Under the pieces are notes generated by a model. The model was not told the origin of the DNA. It searched no databases and saw nothing but the letters and a program-made list of their open reading frames with translations. 15,372 nucleotides of DNA, taken from CAZCZY01 sp964503525. Lineage in GTDB: Bacteria; Patescibacteriota; JAUYIX01. Below, in pieces: positions 5,801-11,737 of the stretch (position 1 is its first letter; each line of letters opens with the position of its first letter). The DNA is taken from positions 1 through 15,372 of the forward strand of contig CAZCZY010000041.1 in NCBI GenBank assembly GCA_964503525.1. The letters are read 5' to 3'. A program made the position numbers and the translations under genes.

Positions 5801-7732
5801 GCTCGCCTCTGGGTCAGCAGTGGTCTGGTCTGTTGAGACTACTGTGGCTGTATTGGAAATATCATCACAGGTTGCGGCCTGGTTAACGGTAACGGAAACA
5901 TCGCAACTGTCACTCGCTTGGTCTGCGAGTGATGCAATGTTCCAGGTTAGTGTCGTTGATCCGCCGTCGTACGATGCTCCACAAGTATTGCTTATATAGG
6001 AGAGTTCTGCCGGTATGACATCGGTGACTACAATACTCGTAGCATCATCCGGCCCATTGTTCTTCACTACGAGGGAATATACGATCAGATCGCCTACGTT
6101 TGCGCTATCTACACCGGCAACTTTAGTAATACTCAAGTCCGCCGCGGGCAAGATTACGATTGGCGTCGGGTCGTCATTGTCATCGTCATTATCGTCGCAG
6201 TTTATAAATGTGTCATCAGTGCACTCAAAACTATCGGTGCCAGTAAAATCAGATACTTGCGGGCCGTCTGTTTCATCTACTACGGCTTGTGCTTGGTTTT
6301 TATAAATACCAGCGCCGTCTGCCTCAACGCGCCACATAATTGTGATTGAGTCATACAAGCTGGGATCTGACAATTGGCTGTCGTTGGCATAGATAATATC
6401 GTTGTGCACTGTGATGGTGTCGGTTCCGGAGTCATAGGCCGCGCGACAATCTGTCGCTGCCGAACAATCCGTTACATCAGGACCATTGTCGGGCGTATCA
6501 TCATCATTGGACATGTTGTAGCTGGTGCTACCAAGCGAGACTTTTATGCCTGAGTCCGTACCGTACGAATCTGGCTGGAATGTTACGGTTGCAGTGCTGG
6601 CACTCGAACCATCAAGCGGACCACCATTGAGTGCATCTGTAAAGTCAAAGTCAGTCAATGGACCAGAAATATTTTTTGCGACTACGGTGTATTCTAAAAT
6701 GTCACCAGCCGCAGCCGAGCCGCCATTTAAGTCGACCACTGTCTTTGTGAGCTCAAACTCCGGTTCGCTTAAGACTATTGGATCGGAGACACATTTGACT
6801 GGATCAAACAACGGATCTGTTGGGTCGAGAAACTCAAATGGACACGTAAGATCTTTGTGGAATGGAACGTTGTCTTGTTCGCCAGTTGTATGCGTGATGA
6901 CCCTGAGCTGATCGCCCTCGCAAAGTACTTGGTTTGGTGATAGTGCATTATCTTTGAGCGAGGTAACTGGAATGCGTACTTCGATAAAGTATTCTGTCCA
7001 ATTATCGTCGTTGCCTGTGAGGGTATTGTTATTTGGCAAGGCAAAAACTCTGGCGCCATCATTGTCTAGCGGGTTGAGGGTGCTGTATGTTTCCGGTTCG
7101 CCGGTGGGATCGTTGTCACCGTTGGTCTCGTATCGAACGCGCAAGTACTCACTAGTTTTGTCCAAGTGTCCATTTAGTTCGATATAGAAATCGGCAATAC
7201 CATCTGGCGGGTTGTCCGCGTCCAGCATCCACCAGTATAGATTGGCTTGTAGACCAGCAGCCTCTGTGGCACCCAGGGGATTATCTGACAATCTGGTTTG
7301 GAAATACACGTAGTCAGGATCGGTGCCATCGATACCAGTACAACCATTTGAAGGGTCACCAAAATCTTTGAAAAAGTAGCCTTGTGAGTAAATTTCCTTA
7401 GTATCTACACCTGGAATTTCGCTACCAGGGTTGTACTCGGGGCTACCACCCGACACATTACAGTCCGCACGTGAGCCAATGTCAGTGGCTTGGCTAGGGT
7501 TGGCATTATTAGTCGGGTCCATGCAACTGTTACGTGCCTCATCATCAGAAATGACAACTCCACCTCTAGTCTGCAAATACCAATCATTGGTATGCGGCCA
7601 ATTGTCTGCATCAAAGGCGCTACCTCGTGTCGTCACAAAGACAGCTACAATAATAAGAGGAGCAGCAAACCACAGCGCAGCTGGTCGTGCTCGGTGGCGA
7701 ATAATCGCTGTGATTCCTTTTATTTTTGTCAT
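2873..7732 (-). CDS. Giant secreted DUF11-repeat protein with C-terminal CWB2 region
   Basis: A 1619-residue secreted surface protein. Residues 1-39 form a signal peptide: basic start, hydrophobic core 17-34, likely cleavage after GSA. Residues 41-300 are a domain shared with the protein at 8634-10964 and unknown to me, with cysteines 70, 91, 131 and 271 conserved. A divergent DUF11-like module follows (326-500), then an Asp/Asn-rich linker (503-521) and six clear DUF11 repeats starting near 531, 657, 778, 900, 1024 and 1151, recognisable by TNNGPDDATG-type and VVTDVLPAG-type motifs. Residues 1275-1619 resemble CWB2 repeats (VERTGGLDREFTATL; AIISGGLAAVPQ with EFSGTDRFETSEL), which should hold it to the wall without a sortase; there is no LPXTG-type tail. 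It starts at ATG without a Shine-Dalgarno site, about 85 bases after a consensus promoter. A stalk-like adhesin or wall-layer protein is likely, but the ligand is unknown. Confidence 0.85.
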   Translation of the reverse strand: MTKIKGITAIIRHRARPAALWFAAPLIIVAVFVTTRGSAFDADNWPHTNDWYLQTRGGVVISDDEARNSCMDPTNNANPSQATDIGSRADCNVSGGSPEYNPGSEIPGVDTKEIYSQGYFFKDFGDPSNGCTGIDGTDPDYVYFQTRLSDNPLGATEAAGLQANLYWWMLDADNPPDGIADFYIELNGHLDKTSEYLRVRYETNGDNDPTGEPETYSTLNPLDNDGARVFALPNNNTLTGNDDNWTEYFIEVRIPVTSLKDNALSPNQVLCEGDQLRVITHTTGEQDNVPFHKDLTCPFEFLDPTDPLFDPVKCVSDPIVLSEPEFELTKTVVDLNGGSAAAGDILEYTVVAKNISGPLTDFDFTDALNGGPLDGSSASTATVTFQPDSYGTDSGIKVSLGSTSYNMSNDDDTPDNGPDVTDCSAATDCRAAYDSGTDTITVHNDIIYANDSQLSDPSLYDSITIMWRVEADGAGIYKNQAQAVVDETDGPQVSDFTGTDSFECTDDTFINCDDNDDDNDDPTPIVILPAADLSITKVAGVDSANVGDLIVYSLVVKNNGPDDATSIVVTDVIPAELSYISNTCGASYDGGSTTLTWNIASLADQASDSCDVSVTVNQAATCDDISNTATVVSTDQTTADPEASNNSASDTVHVLNADLDVTKIVDNATPNTGDTVKFTITVNNSGPDSANNVVVTDLLPAGLSYDSDTASQGSYVSGTGIWAVGTLASGVDETLEINAIVTATAGTSVSNTAVAVAKEKDCDPDDNDDEISLTVQSADVFIVKDVNDATPNVTDTITYTLTVGNNGPDTATNVVVTDTLQAGVTYISNDCGANDAGAPTIVWTIASLAMNAGAVCNIQASIDTGTGGTLIDNIATVDADQDDPDDGNNTDNASITPQQANLSIVKTVDNNTPNAGTNVTYTLEVTNNGPTNATGVVVTDVLPAGITYVSNTCGASYDGGSTTLTWNIGALNSGASISCDFVATVSLGTGSDTIHNVATITASDQFDDNPADDTDFEDIEPVEIDIELIKQVNNPTANEGEQIIWTIVATNHGPDDATGLIVSDVLPAGVSFVSADSQPFGTYNDATGDWNIGTLPTNASVFLMITVTVQPGTAGQPDIVNVCSIQNVNEPDSNPSNNDVSCISGVHVGTLDLGVTKIVDDAEPAEGDTVVFTVTITNNGSDDATGVQLTDLLPAGLTHVGNTPSQGSYDSGTGIWTVGNLAVSVTATITISASVNDGTANTTLTNTATMTDVDQTDSNPDNNSAQAAVTVDEEFTNCTDVDPASLTVDCSEKLFPDPLQAKGVCVTRDDLFFDMFTATPLCKKLGYSMLATKTEAPLLQNVADEIVRLAAGRTAPQFEIRVFGQQEAVSVGVLNALQALGIDPVVERTGGLDREFTATLSSIALMALEPTTSDLCIADNILGIDTISMAPVAANGSPVFTKYCPQMLTDRTGNGTSGELHQTVKDFLTLHGKNFGGTIDTAIISGGLAAVPQAARDDLKRLGLTLIEFSGTDRFETSELINNQYFPAPTTVVGVDGRITNIPHPTNPRMERHGKPHYAALIGGHIAATLGNAALVLFDDGLMPSFTKNYLQAKAGSISTGWTVGDIDPAVLTEFLNLI
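2876..3910 (-). other. CWB2-type cell-wall-binding region (residues 1275-1619)
   Basis: This C-terminal region is paralogous to the protein encoded just downstream. Both open with the same layout: a Cys, then SLTVDCSEKLFP in this protein against ELTINCSKVTFP in the other, then an RDDLFFDMFTATPL-like segment. CWB2 signatures are seen at residues 1357-1400 and 1481-1520. Extra cysteines suggest disulfides. The first and third units are degenerate, so the count of three repeats is approximate. Confidence 0.7.
3923..6142 (-). repeat. Six tandem DUF11 repeats (residues 531-1270)
   Basis: Each unit is about 120 residues and follows one template: ADLxVTK, then NxGPDxATxVVVTDxLPAG, then a WxIGxL strand, then NTATVxxxDxxDPxxxNN. 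Units at 531, 778 and 900 carry a Cys pair (NTCGAS or NDCGAN with a later Cys). Units at 657, 1024 and 1151 lack it and have SQGSY or SQPFGTY there instead. These are Ig-like domain repeats typical of bacterial surface stalks. Confidence 0.85.
6833..7612 (-). other. Shared N-terminal domain, copy 1 (residues 41-300)
   Basis: Aligns by eye with residues 35-275 of the 776-residue protein. Common blocks include GGVVISDDEAR/GGIVLADEEAR, DIGS, YNPG, DYVYFQTRL/DFIYFRVRL, YWW, DFY, and YETNGDNDPTGEP/YETSGDSDPTGEP. Four cysteines match in order. I cannot assign it to a named family. Confidence 0.6.
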
Positions 7733-7756
7733 TTATTTGGGAAGTTTGTTTTTTTA

Positions 7757-7767
7757 GGCGTTTCGCC
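7757..7767. other. Small hairpin in the leader of the 1619-aa gene
   Basis: On the minus strand GGCG-AAA-CGCC forms a compact hairpin 24 bases before the start codon, in the leader between promoter and gene. Tandem ACGTAA hexamers (plus strand 7786-7797) lie in the same leader near the expected transcription start. Either could affect expression; neither is recognised. Confidence 0.3.
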
Positions 7768-7823
7768 CGACTTTTTGTGCCGGAGACGTAAACGTAAAAG
7801 CCCTTTATGAGCCTTATAGAAGC

Positions 7824-7852
7824 ATTATACGTCACTTTTTCGATTTTGTCAA
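7824..7852 (-). promoter_or_regulatory. Consensus sigma-70 promoter for the 1619-aa gene unit
   Basis: On the minus strand a perfect TTGACA (7847-7852) and a perfect TATAAT (7824-7829) are separated by exactly 17 bases. Transcription should start near 7817 and run toward the 1619-residue gene with a leader of about 85 bases. It lies in the 157-base divergent region shared with the sortase gene. Confidence 0.85.
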
Positions 7853-7889
7853 GTTTTTTGGTCGATTGTGGTAGTGTGATCGCAAAATA

Positions 7890-8561
7890 ATGCACGAACA
7901 AAACCAAAAAAATGCGGTGCACTTTGAGAAAAAACAGCCCCGCCAAAGCAAGTTGGGTAAAAAATTTCTCCGCGGATTCAATGCCGCCTTATCACTCGGC
8001 GTTGCACTGCTTGGAATCTACCTCGTCGTCTCCCCTTTTTGGCCAAATGTGACACTGTGGTACTCAAGACTTACCGATCAGAGTCAAGGATACGCCTATC
8101 AAAGTAAATTGGCAGATGCCTCAGATCTTTCCGAAGAAAATACTAACGCACTACCACCTGCTCCACCCGCTAATCGCCTCTTGATCCCAAAAATTGGTGT
8201 TGATTCAGAAATTCTAGAAGGTGAGAGTGCCCAAACTCTCGACTATGGAATTTGGCGTCGCCCAAAAACGAGCTCCCCCGACAAAGGGAGCAATACAGTT
8301 TTGACCGGCCATCGCTGGTTGTATCAATCAGGACCCAATACGTTTTATCATCTCGATAAACTAGTCACGGGTGACCGCTTCGCAATTTTTTGGGACAACA
8401 TCGAGTTCGATTATGAAATCACGGAAATAAAAACAGTTCCGCCGACGGCCACCTATATAGAACAAGAGAGTGACGAGTCCATCGTCACTCTCTATACCTG
8501 TGCGCCGTTGTTGTCAGCCAAAAATCGGCTGGTGGTTCGCGCTAAATTAATTGAGCTCTAA
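7890..8561 (+). CDS. Membrane-anchored sortase (class D/E-like)
   Basis: Transpeptidase that cleaves LPXTG-like sorting signals and joins the protein to the wall or to another protein at the outer membrane face. After a basic, cytoplasmic N-terminus (residues 1-30) there is one membrane span (about 31-49), a proline-containing linker (88-95), then the sortase fold. Catalytic residues are visible: His141 in LTGHR, Cys204 in TLYTC and Arg213 in NRLVVRA. The size (223 aa) and TLxTC motif suit classes D/E; the class call is approximate. The ATG at 7890 has no Shine-Dalgarno site. It lies between two large surface-protein genes. The one at 8634-10964 carries an LVETG sorting signal and is the obvious local substrate, while the one at 2873-7732 does not. 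A small membrane protein follows after 18 bases. Confidence 0.92.
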   Translation: MHEQNQKNAVHFEKKQPRQSKLGKKFLRGFNAALSLGVALLGIYLVVSPFWPNVTLWYSRLTDQSQGYAYQSKLADASDLSEENTNALPPAPPANRLLIPKIGVDSEILEGESAQTLDYGIWRRPKTSSPDKGSNTVLTGHRWLYQSGPNTFYHLDKLVTGDRFAIFWDNIEFDYEITEIKTVPPTATYIEQESDESIVTLYTCAPLLSAKNRLVVRAKLIEL

Positions 8562-8579
8562 ACTGATCCATCTATCGCA

Positions 8580-8702
8580 ATGTTTCAAACCTCTGAGCGA
8601 ACCAAAACAATAATTCTCGTCTTACTCCTTGTACTAGGCGTGACCGTGATGCTCTGGACACGCATCGGGTACGAGACAAACTACATTCAATCCTTCAACT
8701 AG
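8580..8702 (+). CDS. Small single-span membrane protein (40 aa)
   Basis: A 40-codon ORF starting 18 bases after the sortase stop. It encodes a short polar, partly charged start (MFQTSERTKT), a strongly hydrophobic span (IILVLLLVLGVTVMLW, about residues 11-26) and a polar tail ending in YIQSFN. The coherent span and the tight spacing behind the sortase suggest a real, translationally coupled gene, perhaps a sortase partner; that role is inference. There is no Shine-Dalgarno site, but the sortase gene has none either. Its last 69 bases overlap, in convergent orientation, the 3' end of the LVETG protein gene. It could still be a chance ORF, as it is too short for codon statistics. Confidence 0.45.
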   Translation: MFQTSERTKTIILVLLLVLGVTVMLWTRIGYETNYIQSFN

Positions 8703-10964
8703 CGCGAGGTCATCCTCTTGGCGCTTGGTGCGGAGGACAAACAATGCTGAGAGCATCATGATACCGACCATCACTGAGAGTCCCGCGCCAACTCCGGTCT
8801 CGACGAGCGTACCGGTGGCGTTGTTTGGATAGTTTGTAACCTGTGATCCAGTTACTTGCGGAATTGTCACTGTCGCTGCTGCACAATTGTCAGTACTGTC
8901 TGGATCAGCTTGTCCAGCACCCGTGACACAGGCAGTGTTTGTAATGGCTTGGCCGGCTGCGGTTGAGCTTACGGTTGCTGTGACAGTCAAAGTTACTGTT
9001 GCAGCATTTGCCATTGAACCAATCGTCCATGCGCCAGTTGTCGGATTGTACGAACCCTGACTTGCAACGTGACTGATGTACGTTAAGCCAGTTGGCATGA
9101 CATCACCAACGGTGATGCTTGTTGCCGCAGCAGGACCGGCATTATGTGCAGTAATCGTAAATGCGATTGGGTCGCCAACTCGTGGGGCCGGATTGTTCAC
9201 CGTCTTAGCAATCTCGATATCAGCATTTTGTGATTGGCCCACTACCGTTCCAACAGTCACTGTCGCACTGGCTGTGTTGTCGGATGGATCTGGGTCAGCC
9301 AAATCTTGAGCTGTAACCGTTGCGGTATTGGTAATGGTTGTGTTCGCGGTGCCGGAATTTACTGTTGTCGTAATCGTAAGTGTAACTGTTTGATCGATAG
9401 CCATGGCGCCAACTGACCATACGCCTGTTACGGAATCGTATGTTCCAGCGGCTGTAAGGTGACTCACATACGTAACCGTTGCTGGCAAAAGATCACCCAT
9501 GACTACACCAGTGGTCGCATCCGGACCTGCATTATGCAAGGACACTGTCCATACCTCAGTCGCACCTTCTGTTGGGGTCGGATTGCTCGCAGATTTTGCC
9601 ACTTCCAAGTCAGCCTCTTCGCTACCACCAACGGGTGGATCGACTACCACAACAATAGTGGGATCGTCATTGCCGGTGTCTTGGTCGTTGCAGTTGTAGA
9701 CAGCGTTGTCTTGGCAATCGACGTCGTCATCATCAGCAGGATCGTCGGAATACATGTCGTCTTCTAACTGAGTTGTTGTTCCGATCGCCTGGTTTGCATA
9801 GGTACCTACCGCTGCAAAGGTTACTTGCAGGCTGATAGTCATTACTTCGCTAATAGCGAGAGACGGCGCTGTGACAGTCAAAATTCCAGCCGTAACATCT
9901 CCCGTGCAACCGCTGCAACCAGTGAGATCAAGCGAGCTTGCAACATACGCTGAGCCCGCAGGCAACGTGTCAGTCAACGAAAAGTTCGTCATAATGTCAC
10001 CAAGGTTTGTCACGGTGATGTCGTATTGAACTGGTTCGCCTATGAGTAGTGTCGCGCCGTTGAGATCCGTTGCTGTCTTTGTAATTGAGTAGTCATAGCC
10101 CGTTGGCAGTGGGTCCGATGTTCCAGTACTGAGCAGCTGATCCTTTTGAAAGGGATTGCTGCCGTTTTCTGAAGTGGTCATGTTGGTGATAGCAAATGTC
10201 ATTCCGGAACAGATCACCTGCGCGCCTGTATTGTCGTCAAATTCAGTAACCGGCAATTGCCAATCAAGCCAGAATTCATTGGTGTCGCCAAACGTGCCGT
10301 TATCAGGAGTTGCAACCACTCGAACATATCCCCCCGTCAAAGGGTTGGCGTGAGTTGCCACAATTGGCTCGCCCGTAGGATCAGAATCGCCGCTGGTCTC
10401 GTAGATTAATGTAATGGTTTCGCTGGCCAGGTTTCCGTTGCCGTCAATTCGTAGGTAAAAGTCAACTGCGGCATCACCGTCTACATCCAGTGCTGTCCAC
10501 CAATATGAATTCTTCAGGCCATTGCTTGCATTGTTTTGCATTGGGTCACCGGCAAGTCGGACGCGGAAGTAGATGAAATCATCTGAGATGTTACTGCACT
10601 GGTACGAGTTGCTACTCGCGTCGTCATACAAGAAACCAGCTGACCATGTGTTATCGATGGTGGCGCCTGGTTGAGTTGTACCTGGGTTGTACTGAGTTGG
10701 TCCGCTACAAACTGCTTGTGAACCAATATCAACTTCTGACGGAGATACACTCGTTCCGCCGTTGGTGCTGTCCACGCATCCTGCACGCGCTTCCTCGTCT
10801 GCTAAGACAATGCCGCCTTGCGAAATTCGAGTCCAAGCAGCATCACCCGGCCAAACACCGAGGGCGGCTTGGGCTTGCTGTGGTGCAAACGCGAAAACTT
10901 GAAAACCGACACCCACCGCAAATGCGAGGGTGATAGAAGCGACCTTACGGAGACCTTTTAACAT
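8634..10964 (-). CDS. Sortase-anchored DUF11-repeat surface protein (LVETG signal)
   Basis: A 776-residue secreted protein. Residues 1-33 form a signal peptide with likely cleavage after AQA. Residues 35-275 are the unnamed domain shared with the 1619-residue protein (cysteines 63, 86, 123 and 252 correspond). A divergent DUF11-like module (291-400), an Asp-rich linker (402-435) and two clear DUF11 repeats (451-570, 581-701) follow. The C-terminus has LVETG (720-724), a hydrophobic span (about 727-744) and RTKR: a complete sorting signal, with Val in place of the usual Pro. The local sortase is the likely enzyme. Unusually, 28 further residues follow RTKR, where sorting signals normally end within about ten. 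This tail, with two Cys and HHGH near the end, largely overlaps the small plus-strand gene. It starts at ATG with no Shine-Dalgarno site, 167 bases after tsaC. Confidence 0.88.
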   Translation of the reverse strand: MLKGLRKVASITLAFAVGVGFQVFAFAPQQAQAALGVWPGDAAWTRISQGGIVLADEEARAGCVDSTNGGTSVSPSEVDIGSQAVCSGPTQYNPGTTQPGATIDNTWSAGFLYDDASSNSYQCSNISDDFIYFRVRLAGDPMQNNASNGLKNSYWWTALDVDGDAAVDFYLRIDGNGNLASETITLIYETSGDSDPTGEPIVATHANPLTGGYVRVVATPDNGTFGDTNEFWLDWQLPVTEFDDNTGAQVICSGMTFAITNMTTSENGSNPFQKDQLLSTGTSDPLPTGYDYSITKTATDLNGATLLIGEPVQYDITVTNLGDIMTNFSLTDTLPAGSAYVASSLDLTGCSGCTGDVTAGILTVTAPSLAISEVMTISLQVTFAAVGTYANQAIGTTTQLEDDMYSDDPADDDDVDCQDNAVYNCNDQDTGNDDPTIVVVVDPPVGGSEEADLEVAKSASNPTPTEGATEVWTVSLHNAGPDATTGVVMGDLLPATVTYVSHLTAAGTYDSVTGVWSVGAMAIDQTVTLTITTTVNSGTANTTITNTATVTAQDLADPDPSDNTASATVTVGTVVGQSQNADIEIAKTVNNPAPRVGDPIAFTITAHNAGPAAATSITVGDVMPTGLTYISHVASQGSYNPTTGAWTIGSMANAATVTLTVTATVSSTAAGQAITNTACVTGAGQADPDSTDNCAAATVTIPQVTGSQVTNYPNNATGTLVETGVGAGLSVMVGIMMLSALFVLRTKRQEDDLALVEGLNVVCLVPDACPEHHGHA
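8721..8807 (-). other. C-terminal sorting signal (LVETG, span, RTKR)
   Basis: Residues 720-748 of the DUF11 protein. LVETG matches the LPXTG pattern except Pro to Val. It is followed by a Gly-containing hydrophobic stretch and a basic stop-transfer RTKR. The order and spacing are those of a sortase substrate. Confidence 0.85.
8862..9614 (-). repeat. Two tandem DUF11 repeats (residues 451-701)
   Basis: Two units of about 120 residues beginning ADLEVAK and ADIEIAK, with HNAGPDATTGV/HNAGPAAATSI, GDLLPA/GDVMPTG and a VWSVG/AWTIG strand. They match the Cys-poor repeat type of the larger protein. The second unit has its own Cys pair at 679 and 694. Confidence 0.85.
10140..10862 (-). other. Shared N-terminal domain, copy 2 (residues 35-275)
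   Basis: The paralogous counterpart of the domain at 6833-7612. Conserved blocks include GGIVLADEEAR, YNPG, RVRLAGDP, SYWWTALD, VDFY and YETSGDSDPTGEP, plus four aligned cysteines. The acidic stretch DVDGDAAVD could bind a metal; that is inference. No named family is recognised. Confidence 0.6.
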
Positions 10965-10986
10965 AGTGTGATGATTTTTTAGAAGC

Positions 10987-11021
10987 GAACACTTTACTCA
11001 CCTGGTTGTGGACAAGTGTTC
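10987..11021. promoter_or_regulatory. Stem-loop upstream of the LVETG protein gene
   Basis: GAACACTT (10987-10994) and AAGTGTTC (11014-11021) are perfect inverted repeats, and an inner CAC/GTG stem can form between them. It lies 22 bases before the start codon on the minus strand, probably in the mRNA leader. On the plus strand it is followed by a T tract, but no plus-strand gene ends here, so a leader or operator role is more likely than a terminator. Confidence 0.4.
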
Positions 11022-11056
11022 ACCTTTTTTAATAAGTTTTTAACCTTTGATTTCTA

Positions 11057-11076
11057 GCAGTACTGCCTTACTTATA
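11057..11076 (-). promoter_or_regulatory. Weak promoter candidate with palindrome at the expected start
   Basis: On the minus strand TATAAG (11071-11076) could be a -10 box for the LVETG protein gene. The perfect 10-base palindrome GCAGTACTGC (11057-11066) covers the expected transcription start, where a repressor could bind. No good -35 box is present at 16-18 bases, so this is tentative. Confidence 0.3.
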
Positions 11077-11131
11077 CAAGGGTTGATTGAACTAATTATT
11101 GGGTACGCTAGGTGGGTGGGCCCTGTGTGCG

Positions 11132-11728
11132 CTAAGCTTGGGGTGTGACTAAAACCGCCCCTTGGCGCAAAACACGGATATTTTGACCCGTTATATCAAT
11201 CACGGTCGATCCTTGCGCTTCCGTGACTTCTGCATCCGCCCCCAAAATACGTAGTGTATCGCCAAAATATGCCCGTACCTGTTTAGCTTGCGTGGCACTA
11301 GGTTGGCCGGACGGATTGGCACTGGTGGCACCAAGTGATCCACCAAACTGCAGGAGCAGTTTGCGGATGGTGTTTCCAGTTGGAACCCTTACCCCAAGTG
11401 TTCGGCTGGTGCCAACACCGGCAGCTGTCGTCATTTTTCGTGCACCCACTAGCGTAAGACCGCCCGGCCAGTATTCAAGTAGCCGAGCAAACTTTTTTGG
11501 AATTTCAATGAGCTCACGTGCAACGTCTACGGAAATCGCGAGTATTTGTAAGGGCTTTTTTTCGGCGCGGCCCTTGAGCGTAAAAATTCTTTGCACGGCT
11601 TCTGGATTTACCGGATCTGCAAGCAAGCCATACACAGTATCGGTTGCACAGGCAATGACGTTGCCACCTCGCAACTCAGCAACTACCGCATCCAAATTCA
11701 AATCAGATTTTGTTTTGTCGGGGATCAC
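11132..11728 (-). CDS. tsaC: Threonylcarbamoyl-AMP synthase (TsaC/YrdC)
   Basis: Makes threonylcarbamoyl-AMP from threonine, bicarbonate and ATP, the first step of the t6A modification at position 37 of ANN-decoding tRNAs; cytoplasmic. At 198 aa it is a single YrdC domain, the short TsaC type without the extra Sua5 C-terminal domain. Motifs are ATDTVYGL (28-35), KGRAEKKPL (52-60), the WPGGLT loop (87-92), RVPTGN (114-119) and ATSANPSG (134-141). The start is GTG at 11728, nine bases after the polA stop; no nearby in-frame ATG fits the family N-terminus, so coupling to polA is likely. With tsaE two genes upstream, two t6A genes sit around polA; tsaB and tsaD are not in the window. Confidence 0.93.
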   Translation of the reverse strand: MIPDKTKSDLNLDAVVAELRGGNVIACATDTVYGLLADPVNPEAVQRIFTLKGRAEKKPLQILAISVDVARELIEIPKKFARLLEYWPGGLTLVGARKMTTAAGVGTSRTLGVRVPTGNTIRKLLLQFGGSLGATSANPSGQPSATQAKQVRAYFGDTLRILGADAEVTEAQGSTVIDITGQNIRVLRQGAVLVTPQA

Positions 11729-11737
11729 TTTGCTCGG

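Noticed and set aside
3923..6142. Regularly spaced similar DNA blocks that could suggest CRISPR or a tandem DNA repeat
   Set aside because: Spacing is about 360 bases, the blocks are diverged and in one reading frame; they are protein-domain repeats.
3219..6911. Series of plus-strand frames rich in Val, Ser and Thr opposite the DUF11 gene
   Set aside because: They mirror the repeats of the real minus-strand gene, start and stop irregularly and show no family motifs.
7620..7946. Minus-strand frame across the divergent promoter region
   Set aside because: It covers the promoter and overlaps both real gene starts, with no motif or ribosome binding site.
10987..11030. Hairpin plus T tract read as a plus-strand terminator
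   Set aside because: No plus-strand gene ends upstream of it; the nearest plus-strand gene stops at 8702 and the intervening DNA is coding on the other strand.
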